The notes under the pieces are model-generated. The model was not told the DNA's origin. It worked only from the letters and a program-made list of their open reading frames with translations, and did not search any database. This document shows, piece by piece, positions 56,980 through 64,000 of a stretch of 64,000 nucleotides of DNA (the first letter of the stretch is position 1; every line of letters starts with the position of its first letter). Origin of the DNA: Sagittula marina (GTDB lineage Bacteria > Pseudomonadota > Alphaproteobacteria > Rhodobacterales > Rhodobacteraceae); assembly GCF_014196795.1 (NCBI RefSeq), contig NZ_JACIEJ010000001.1, positions 638,664 to 702,663 of the forward strand, written 5' to 3'. Both the position numbers and the translations under genes were made by a program.

Positions 56980-58008
56980 TCAGCGCTTTCGCAGCGTCTG
57001 CGAAGGAGTCTCGCCGTATATGTCCCGGTAGGCCTTTGCGAAGCGTCCCATGTGGGTGAACCCGCAATCCATGGCAATGTGGGTAACCGATAGCGACGGG
57101 TCCGACGTCATCAGGTCGAGCCGCACGTTTTCCATCCGGATCGCACTCAACACTGCAACCGGAGTCCGATTGCCGCAACTCCGAAACGCGTCCTGAAGGT
57201 TCCTTGGGCTTGTGCCGACGGCGGCAGCAATGTCAGAGACAGTGATCGTGTCGGCATAATGCGCCCGCATGAAATCGATTGCCGCCCACACCAAGCGCAT
57301 TAGCGACGGCGAAGATTGGACAACCGGTTGTTTTGTAGAGTCAGTCTTGGCCAGGAAGGCGCGGAAGTGCTCCCACAGCAGGGCTTCGGCTGTTGCGCCG
57401 GCCGAGCCTTTATTGAGAAGCGAATCCGGCGATGCGAGGTCGCCTACAAGGTACCGCAGGAAATCACGCAAGGGGCCAGTCGCCTTCGACGTGTTCTCGA
57501 CGGCGGCAAAGTCGTTACGCCGGCAGCCGAACGCCTGACCGTCCATGGTCTCGAAGACGTTTGCCGGAACCTTGAACATGATGGCCTCGAATGGCGCGCC
57601 ACCCGATCCGGCGACCTGTGTTCGGCGGCGCGACGGTCGCAGGGTAAGGCTTTCTCCGGCAACCAGCCTGATCTCGGCATTACCCGCTTCCACCTTGAGA
57701 GCGCCGACGATTGGCATCATGATGGACAGGCTGGTCGTATCCTCGGCCTCGATCATGTGCCCGCTTGACGTGATGTGATGCAGCCGAGCCCCGGAGACGG
57801 GCAGAATAGCGGTGGCGACCGAAAGCTTCGCAACTATGTCCGGCACGAGCGCAAAGTCGATCGGATCGCTTACCAAAAGCTGTCGATACCCGTCGTCGCG
57901 CGGATGGGCACTTCGCCACTCCGCCGCAGAATATCTGATGCCTGTTTCCTTGGGCAAGGCGTCCGAAAGCCTCCATACGACGTTCTTGCGCAATTTAGAC
58001 AATACCAC
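56980..58008 (-). CDS. AraC-family transcriptional regulator
   Basis: The C-terminal region (about residues 235-342) holds two helix-turn-helix units: ITVSDIAAAVGTSPRNLQDAFRSCGNRTPV and SLSVTHIAMDCGFTHMGRFAKAYRDIYGETP, the AraC/XylS signature. The N-terminal 200 residues resemble the AraC cupin-like ligand-binding type. The start is uncertain: GTG 58008 gives 342 residues, a usual size, while the frame is open to 58251. It is divergent from the SH3-domain gene, with about 250 nt between. It may control either side. Confidence 0.82.
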   Translation of the reverse strand: MVLSKLRKNVVWRLSDALPKETGIRYSAAEWRSAHPRDDGYRQLLVSDPIDFALVPDIVAKLSVATAILPVSGARLHHITSSGHMIEAEDTTSLSIMMPIVGALKVEAGNAEIRLVAGESLTLRPSRRRTQVAGSGGAPFEAIMFKVPANVFETMDGQAFGCRRNDFAAVENTSKATGPLRDFLRYLVGDLASPDSLLNKGSAGATAEALLWEHFRAFLAKTDSTKQPVVQSSPSLMRLVWAAIDFMRAHYADTITVSDIAAAVGTSPRNLQDAFRSCGNRTPVAVLSAIRMENVRLDLMTSDPSLSVTHIAMDCGFTHMGRFAKAYRDIYGETPSQTLRKR

Positions 58009-58262
58009 GGACGGTGCGCTGCTGCACGTCCATCGTATGAAATTGTACCGTTGCACCCTAAGACCTGAGGCAGCCGCATTTCGGATAACCCACCTCGCAA
58101 TTCGGATATACACAACTTGAACGATTGGTAAGGTGACGTTTCGGGTTATAGGTTGAGTTGCTGCGAAACATGGCCGGGAATGTTCCATCATGTGCCAAAG
58201 GAAAATGGTTCCGGCGCGCCCCTTGGTCCGATGTCGAGGCGTCGCATTCAAAGGAGGCGAAG

Positions 58263-59181
58263 ATGCGCAATCTCATCAGGGGAATTGTTGCGGTCAGTTT
58301 GGCTGGGGGCCTATTCTTCGGTTCGGCCGCACTGGCGCAGGACCCGGTCCGACGGGTGGACGTCAGCTTTGCCGCCGGAACGTCCGGAGCAAGCTACAGC
58401 GACACCATCGTCGGCTACGAATCCGTGGATTATTTCCTGAGCGCCAGCGGCGGTCAGCAGATGCGCATCGATCTGCACACGTCGAACCCGTCGAACTACT
58501 TCAACGTCTGGCCCCCCGGCGCGGAGTCCGCCATCTTTATCGGGTCAAGCTCCGGTGACCATTTCGACGGCATACTGCCACGCTCTGGCGAATATCGGGT
58601 GCAGGTGTTCCTCATGCGCAATGCGGCCCGGCGCAACGAAACCGCGAATTACACACTCGACATCGCGATCACGGGCGCAGTGGCGCCGGCGACGACAGAG
58701 CAGCCGGACTTTGCAGGGCGACGCCGGCGGGCCGGACTGGTATGTCGTGCAAGGCGTCTCCGCAGGGGACAGGCTGAACGTCCGCGCGGGCCCGTCGACG
58801 GACAAAGCGATCCTTGGGCAGGTCGGCAATGGTGTACAGTTGCGCAACCTCGGCTGCCAGGGCCGGGGGCAGGCGCGCTGGTGCCAGGTCGAAAGCCCCG
58901 ATGGACGCCTGCGCGGCTGGGTCAGCGCCAGCTTCATCGCAGAGGGCGCGGCACCGAACACAGCGCAAGCGCCGCAACAGCGCCCGCCTCAGCCTGCAGG
59001 GGACGTGCCCGAACTTTTTCGCCGAACGACAGGGGAGTTCGAGATCAATTACGCGTCGGGATGCGGGATGCTTTTCAATCCCGCGGGCAAACTCATCACC
59101 GCCGGATCATCATGTACCCCGGCACAGTCGGTCCGCGCGGCAGAGGCCGTAGCCGCTTACCGCCTGGAACAGGGCCTCTGA
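58263..59181 (+). pseudogene. Secreted SH3-domain protein broken by a frameshift
   Basis: The gene starts with AAGGAGG and ATG 58263 and a Sec signal (MRNLIRGIVAVSLAGGLFFGSAALA). It continues as a beta-rich domain to about codon 150 (TANYTLDIAITG). One extra G in the GGG at 58716-58718 then shifts the frame. The correct continuation lies in the next frame: a bacterial SH3 domain (GGPDWYVVQGVSAGDRLNVRAGPSTDKAILGQ) and a C-terminal four-cysteine-type region ending at 59181. Removing one base restores a protein of about 305 residues. It could be a true pseudogene or a sequencing error. Confidence 0.8.
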
Positions 59182-59292
59182 GGTCTTTGGGGTCTTGGCC
59201 GAACATGCCGGGGAAGAACGGCCGCAACCGATCTGCCGGAAGAGATGTGATGCGCTGCGATCAGTCAACCAGACCTTCGAAGGAGAAAACAA

Positions 59293-59634
59293 ATGAAACT
59301 GATTATGATATTCGCTCTTCCTGTGGCGCTGCTGCTTGGCGGTTGCGATACTGCCGGTACGTCTGTCGGAACCGGCGCCAACAGCACGGGCGGAACTTCA
59401 TCCGGCACGATCCGGCTTCGAGATGACGGGAATTACGCCTTGGGCGTTACAACGGCGGCCGGTTTCTGCTCCGCCGTCTACCGCGCGCCAAGCCCGAACG
59501 GAACTGAACTTCAGCCACTTGTCTGCACCAGCGGCGCCGGCGGCAATGCTACGGTCCGCTACGGCAGCGACGGCACGCCGGCCAGCGCGACCTACGGTGG
59601 TGTCGACATCGGGTCGGGTACGATCACGTTCTGA
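59293..59634 (+). CDS. Small lipoprotein of unknown function
   Basis: The 113-residue precursor opens MKLIMIFALPVALLLGGCDTAG, a lipoprotein signal with LGGC lipobox. A Gly/Ser/Thr-rich segment and a beta-rich stretch (YALGVTTAAGFCSAVYRA and VCTSGAGGNATVRYG) follow, with two cysteines that could pair. AAGGAG precedes ATG 59293. No family is recognised. It sits between the broken SH3 gene and the first hydrolase, 25 nt upstream of the latter. Confidence 0.7.
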   Translation: MKLIMIFALPVALLLGGCDTAGTSVGTGANSTGGTSSGTIRLRDDGNYALGVTTAAGFCSAVYRAPSPNGTELQPLVCTSGAGGNATVRYGSDGTPASATYGGVDIGSGTITF

Positions 59635-59659
59635 ACATGAAAAGGCAGGGAGCCGCGGC

Positions 59660-61699
59660 ATGACCACCAACTCACTGACATTCAGGGCGTCCCCGCTTCT
59701 TGCCATACTGGCCGCCCTGGCCGCCGCCCCGTCGCAAGCGCAGGAGGTCGGTGCCTTCGAGCCGACGCCTTGCCCCATCCTGCTGCCCCATGACGGCGAA
59801 GTCGAAGGCGAGACCTACGATTGCGGGATCGTCGTCGTGCCAGAGAACCACGAGACCGATGGCGGGCGGACGATCGAGATCGCCGCGATGCGGCTCCGCG
59901 CCACAACGCTATCGCCTCGGTCCGACCCCGTCATCTACCTCGCGGGCGGGCCCGGCTCTTCGGGTCTGCACGAATTCGCGGCGAACCCGACCCTGTTTCA
60001 GAACATGCAGGCGATGCGACAGCGGCGGGATGTGATCGCCTTTGACCAACGCGGCACCGGGCATTCGCAGGTCTTGGCCTGCGGGCCGTTCTTTGCCGGT
60101 ATCGGTGTCGTGGGCGAGATGTTCGACGAAGTGAACATCGCCGATCTGGAAGAGATCGTGGAAGGCCGCGGCGCCATGTCGTTCATCGTGGCTGTCTGCG
60201 GGATGAGCTACGCGAGTGTCGGCGTCGACCTGGGCCAATACAACTCTGTCGCCAGCGCAAAGGACATCGCGATGCTGGCCGACGCAATGGGCTACGGCGG
60301 AAGCTACAATGTCTACGGCACGAGTTACGGCACGCGGTTGGCGCAGCACGCGCTCAGGACTACGCCGCAACGGCTGCGCGCCGCGATCATGGACGGGACC
60401 GTGTCGGTGTCCGAGCCCGGGAACGCCCATACGTCTTCCAAGCTTCAGACACAGTACGACACGATCTTTGAGCTCTGCGCCGCCGACGCCTTCTGCGCCA
60501 AGCGGTTTCCCGACCTACGCGCGCGCTTTATCGCCTTGCTGGAGGAACTCTCAACCGACCCTCTTGTGCTCGACCCGCCGCTGGTCGGCAGCGATTTCTT
60601 TCGAAACGGGGGATTCGTCGTGGAAGACCGCATCGACGTGTCGTTCTTCAACCGGCTGGGCGTGTTCAACAACGGGGCCGGGCGCGGCGGAGCGGCGGCC
60701 TTTGTGCCGATGCTGATCCAGGCGCTGGAGGACAGGAACACGGATTACCTGCGCGACATCATGGGCCGCGGCACCCTGCCGGACCAACTTCAGGTCTGCG
60801 CATCGCCAGATGCGACCGATGTGTTCAAACCCGACGACAGTTTGATCGCGCCGTCCGTCAATCTGATCCTGCAATTGGCCGAAGCGTCACTGGCGACCGA
60901 AAGCGGTTCGCTCAGCGCCGACTGGCTCGGTGCGGTTGTCGGAGAGTTGAATGCACGCCTTCATGAAGGAGAAACGCAGGCAAAGGTGATCCGGGATCTC
61001 GTGGAACTCAGCCTCGTTCCGCTGCAGCCGACCGACGCCTCGGCACTTGTCGAATTTGCCGATGCACATCTCAGCCCGGGCACTGTCGTAACCGTCAATG
61101 CATTGGCCAACGCAATGGACAGGCAACAGGTGCGCGAGACCTTCTGGACGATCCAGGACATTGCCGAACGAATGAGCGGTGTCGGCGAACGGAGCGGCGT
61201 GCCCGGCGTGGCCATGGGGATGCTGAACGCGGTCAATTGCGCCGAGGATGTGGGCTTTTTCCCGCCCGAAGTCGCAGAGGAGTTCGTCGCACGGACGCCA
61301 TACCCCGGCATTGGCGTGCAATCAGTCGACACCTACAGGGTCATGTACGCGGCTTGTGGATTGCTCCCCTCTCCCTTCACCCAGACCGAAATTACCGCGC
61401 CGGTGCAAAGCGATACCCCCGTGCTGATCTTTTCAGAAGGGATGGACAGCCAGACGCCTGTGACCCAGGGCGAGCTCGTGGCCGAAACGCTGCCGAACAG
61501 CATCCTGCATGTCTGGTCGTCCGAGGGCCACGTGATCGCCTCGCGCAGTCCCGATGGCTGCGCCGGTGCGATCGCTGCGGCTTTCCTCGACGATCCGATG
61601 ACCCGGCCGGACGTCAGCTGCGCGCAGGACGATTATTACCGCATCCCCTTCGATGTGGCCTACGAGCTGGTCCTTGGCGACGGCGAGGATCGGGAATGA
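59660..61699 (+). CDS. Large secreted alpha/beta hydrolase (tripeptidyl/proline aminopeptidase-like)
   Basis: The 679-residue precursor has a Sec signal (residues 1-27, ending PSQAQ). Its alpha/beta hydrolase core shows the oxyanion motif YLAGGPGSSGL, DQRGTGHS, and the nucleophile Ser222 in GTSYGTRLAQHAL. A late Asp/His pair is in EGMDSQTPVTQGE and SEGHVIAS. The arrangement matches the peptidase S33/TAP-like hydrolases; a long helical insertion (about residues 300-560) makes it bigger than usual. ATG 59660 is the first in frame before the signal. It is followed 45 nt later by a related gene. Confidence 0.85.
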   Translation: MTTNSLTFRASPLLAILAALAAAPSQAQEVGAFEPTPCPILLPHDGEVEGETYDCGIVVVPENHETDGGRTIEIAAMRLRATTLSPRSDPVIYLAGGPGSSGLHEFAANPTLFQNMQAMRQRRDVIAFDQRGTGHSQVLACGPFFAGIGVVGEMFDEVNIADLEEIVEGRGAMSFIVAVCGMSYASVGVDLGQYNSVASAKDIAMLADAMGYGGSYNVYGTSYGTRLAQHALRTTPQRLRAAIMDGTVSVSEPGNAHTSSKLQTQYDTIFELCAADAFCAKRFPDLRARFIALLEELSTDPLVLDPPLVGSDFFRNGGFVVEDRIDVSFFNRLGVFNNGAGRGGAAAFVPMLIQALEDRNTDYLRDIMGRGTLPDQLQVCASPDATDVFKPDDSLIAPSVNLILQLAEASLATESGSLSADWLGAVVGELNARLHEGETQAKVIRDLVELSLVPLQPTDASALVEFADAHLSPGTVVTVNALANAMDRQQVRETFWTIQDIAERMSGVGERSGVPGVAMGMLNAVNCAEDVGFFPPEVAEEFVARTPYPGIGVQSVDTYRVMYAACGLLPSPFTQTEITAPVQSDTPVLIFSEGMDSQTPVTQGELVAETLPNSILHVWSSEGHVIASRSPDGCAGAIAAAFLDDPMTRPDVSCAQDDYYRIPFDVAYELVLGDGEDRE

Positions 61700-61744
61700 C
61701 GCTTTACAGTTTCCGCTAGGCAGCTTTTTCAAGGAGAACACCAC

Positions 61745-63730
61745 ATGGAAGAAATCTTCGCGATGCTGCTGGCGCTGACGGCGCCGGAACCGGACGGGGC
61801 CTATTTCGACGCGCGCCTCGCCCAGGGGGAAGGCGCGCCGGTGGAGGTCACGAACTGCCTTGGGCCGCTGGCCACTCCCGAGATCGTCGGCGAGACCATC
61901 ATCTGCGGGACGGTGACAGTGCCCGAAGACCATGACGATCCCGACAACGGGCAGACGGTGGACCTTGCCTTCGCGATATTGCGGGCGGAGACGTCCTACC
62001 CCGCTGATGATCCCTTGGTCTACCTGCACGGCGGTCCCGGCATCGGCAACCTCGATCACGGGCTGAGCTTCATGGCCGAGGCCTTTGCGCCGTTTCGTGC
62101 CACACGGGACGTGATCATTTTCGATCAGCGCGCGGCTGGGATCTCATCTGCCAGCGTGTCCTGCTATGATGAGATCACGGCTAATATTGCGGATGTCGCG
62201 GTCGAGGGTGCAATGCCGTTTGAGGCCGATGAAAATGGCAATCCCGTCGTCGCGCAATTCCTGCGCGACTGCATCGCGGAGATCGGGGCGGGCGGCACCG
62301 ACCTGACGGCTTACAACACGCGGCAGAACGCGCTGGACGTGCCGACCATCCTGACCGCGATCGGCTATGACGCATGGAACCTCTATGGGATTTCCTATGG
62401 TACGAAACTGACGCTGGAAACGATGCGGGTCGCTCCTGAGGGCATCCGTTCTGTGGTGATCGACGGCGTCGCACCACCCTGGGTCCGTCTCTATGAAACG
62501 CTCGCCTTGCCGCTTGCGGAATCGATGGAGCGGCTGGTGCAGGACTGCGCGGCAGAGCCCGCCTGTGACGCGGCTTACCCTGATCTCGGCACCGTGCTGA
62601 CGGATGTAATCGCACGGTCCACCGCCGGAGACATCATGTTCGATGGAGAGCAGGTCCCGCCGCAGGTCGTCATCAGTTTCTTCATCGAACGGAATAACCG
62701 TCATCACCTTGGCTCGCTCACGCCCTACATCCCGGCGATGATCTATGAACTCTCGCGCGGCGAAGACGGACCGACCATCGACATGGTGGTCAATGACTGG
62801 AACTGGTCCGTGCCGCCGACCGATGCCGTCGCCGTGATGGCTGCGCGCAAGGACGACCTGACCGAGCAGCAGGCGCAGTTGCTGCGGCTCGCGCTCGGGG
62901 ATGCGGAGATCATCGGCAAGGCCACCGACGCGCTTGGCATCGCTGTGGCCGACCTTCGCCGACAACTCCATCGCGACCGCGCGCTTGGGCCCATGCCCGG
63001 CCTGTTCGACGCAGAGCTTTCGGCGGCTCTTCCAGAGACGGTCACGACCAGCGACGCCGCGCGGGCAGCGCTACAGGACTACGCCGCTCTACGCCTTGGT
63101 GCGCGCACGCGCGACCGCCTCTCGGATTTCGTGCAGACGCATTTCGAAGGCCCACACCTGTCGCGCCTTCTCTCGCTTCTCGAGGCCATGACAGAGGATG
63201 AGATCGCGGCGGTCTTTGATTATGCGGCCACGACGGTCCGGTCTCGTACGCTCGACTTCCAGGAAAACTGGATCGACCTGTTGCTTTACGCCTGCCAGGA
63301 GGACGTGCCCTACAACACGTACGACGGCTACCAGAAGGTCACCGCTGAACAACCCTATGATGTGTCGTCCTATTTTAATGATGCCGGGATGGGCGTTTTC
63401 ATGGTCTGTGAAGCCTTTGAAAATGTCGAACGGGACAATTGGCACGAGGTCGTCGAAAGCGACATTCCGACGGTCTCCATCGGATCGGGCTGGGATACGC
63501 AGACGGCGGCCAGCTGGGCCGAGGAAGCGACTCGCGGCCTGACCAACGCGCAGCATTTCTTCATTGCCGAAGCCGGGCACGGTGCGCTTGCCTACGCCGA
63601 TTGCGTCGGCGACATGACGGCGGCTTTCTTCAACGATCCGACGCGGGTGCTGGACGATTCCTGCGTCAAGGCAACAGCCGTGCCGCCTTTTTACATTGCG
63701 CCTTGGGTCGAGGAGACAGACGCGAACTAG
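61745..63730 (+). CDS. Alpha/beta hydrolase, paralogue lacking a clear signal peptide
   Basis: The 661-residue protein shares the layout of the upstream hydrolase: YLHGGPGIGNLDHGL, DQRAAGISS, nucleophile Ser217 in GISYGTKLTLETM, then Asp in GSGWDTQT and His in EAGHGALA. It is probably a tandem duplicate. AAGGAG precedes ATG 61745. Unlike its neighbour it starts MEEIFAMLLALTAPEPD: a short hydrophobic core without a basic n-region and followed by acidic residues, so export is doubtful or the signal has decayed. Substrate unknown; peptidase or esterase activity is likely. Confidence 0.82.
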   Translation: MEEIFAMLLALTAPEPDGAYFDARLAQGEGAPVEVTNCLGPLATPEIVGETIICGTVTVPEDHDDPDNGQTVDLAFAILRAETSYPADDPLVYLHGGPGIGNLDHGLSFMAEAFAPFRATRDVIIFDQRAAGISSASVSCYDEITANIADVAVEGAMPFEADENGNPVVAQFLRDCIAEIGAGGTDLTAYNTRQNALDVPTILTAIGYDAWNLYGISYGTKLTLETMRVAPEGIRSVVIDGVAPPWVRLYETLALPLAESMERLVQDCAAEPACDAAYPDLGTVLTDVIARSTAGDIMFDGEQVPPQVVISFFIERNNRHHLGSLTPYIPAMIYELSRGEDGPTIDMVVNDWNWSVPPTDAVAVMAARKDDLTEQQAQLLRLALGDAEIIGKATDALGIAVADLRRQLHRDRALGPMPGLFDAELSAALPETVTTSDAARAALQDYAALRLGARTRDRLSDFVQTHFEGPHLSRLLSLLEAMTEDEIAAVFDYAATTVRSRTLDFQENWIDLLLYACQEDVPYNTYDGYQKVTAEQPYDVSSYFNDAGMGVFMVCEAFENVERDNWHEVVESDIPTVSIGSGWDTQTAASWAEEATRGLTNAQHFFIAEAGHGALAYADCVGDMTAAFFNDPTRVLDDSCVKATAVPPFYIAPWVEETDAN

Positions 63731-63893
63731 CGAGAAGCGGCTTTTAAGAAGGTCGCAAAAGGGTTGCGATACAATGCGCCAGTTCGCGTCAGCGTGATGC
63801 CTGGCGACATCGTCCAGATGACACCCATGGTCTGCTCGTCGGCTTGGGCTAAGGCTGTCGTCAACTTCTGTGCGCGCCGACGGTCCATTGATG

Positions 63894-64000
63894 GAGCTTT
63901 GTTGCGCAAATTGAGGCCTGAACGCACTTCCCCAATCCCCGGACAGACTTATCCTGCGGCCTCGGTGATAGGTATGCCAAGAGCGGTGTAGCGGTTGAGC
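63894..64000 (-). mobile_element. End of an IS5-type insertion sequence, cut by window
   Basis: The sequence GAGCTTTGTTGCGCAAATTG near 63894 looks like an IS5-family terminal repeat. On the minus strand the last codons of a transposase frame follow, reading LNRYTALGIPITEAAG then stop. Only one end is inside the window. Confidence 0.55.
63948..64000 (-). CDS. IS5-family transposase, C-terminal fragment (rest outside window)
   Basis: Only the last 16 codons and the TAA are visible (LNRYTALGIPITEAAG), closely matching the usual C-terminus of IS5-group transposases. The rest lies beyond the right edge. Confidence 0.5.

Overview
The window is a contiguous piece of a GC-rich alphaproteobacterial chromosome. 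Protein types and gene order point to the Rhodobacteraceae (Roseobacter group): a DUF3576 lipoprotein, a small membrane protein in front of rpmI-rplT, LeuRS-LptE-HolA coupling, TPR-sulfotransferases, and an ethylmalonyl-CoA-pathway type methylsuccinyl-CoA dehydrogenase. The genus cannot be named from the sequence alone.

Bases 1-39 kb are mostly housekeeping. In order they hold: the 3' part of ftsK; a PAS-like protein; an ExoD-family membrane protein; lolA; a metallo-beta-lactamase-fold protein with a twin-arginine-like leader; a transglycosylase-like lipoprotein; hspQ; the ribF - YcgN-type protein - threonine aldolase operon; an APH-fold protein with an altered catalytic motif; a MocR regulator; a TPR-sulfotransferase coupled to yggS; a porin; a DUF3576 lipoprotein; a glycosyltransferase divergent from a sulfotransferase-like protein; leuS-lptE-holA; DUF1244 with N-formylglutamate amidohydrolase; pyk; a soluble chemoreceptor; rpmI-rplT; a decayed IS1595-type insertion sequence; an SGNH-hydrolase lipoprotein; pheS - orphan gene - pheT; a fatty-acid desaturase; methylsuccinyl-CoA dehydrogenase; and a TauE/SafE permease.

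From 39.6 to 40.2 kb lies a decayed MFS transporter. From 40.26 to 55.79 kb thirteen genes all run on the minus strand and look like one catabolic cluster. Read in transcription order they are: flavin monooxygenase, RidA, DUF1028, PuuC-like aldehyde dehydrogenase, LysR regulator, trimethylamine-dehydrogenase-family flavoprotein, a PotABCD-type ABC transporter (ATPase, two permeases, binding protein), GMC oxidoreductase, YtcJ-type amidohydrolase and ArgE-type deacylase. Tight spacing and several ATGA overlaps suggest co-expression. The parts suggest import and oxidation of a polyamine-like or N-substituted amine, but the substrate is unknown.

From 55.8 to 57 kb there is no confident gene, only an 8-bp tandem repeat and likely decayed sequence. 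Then come an AraC regulator, a divergent SH3-domain protein broken by a single-base frameshift, a small lipoprotein, and two tandem large alpha/beta hydrolases. The window ends inside what appears to be an IS5-type element.
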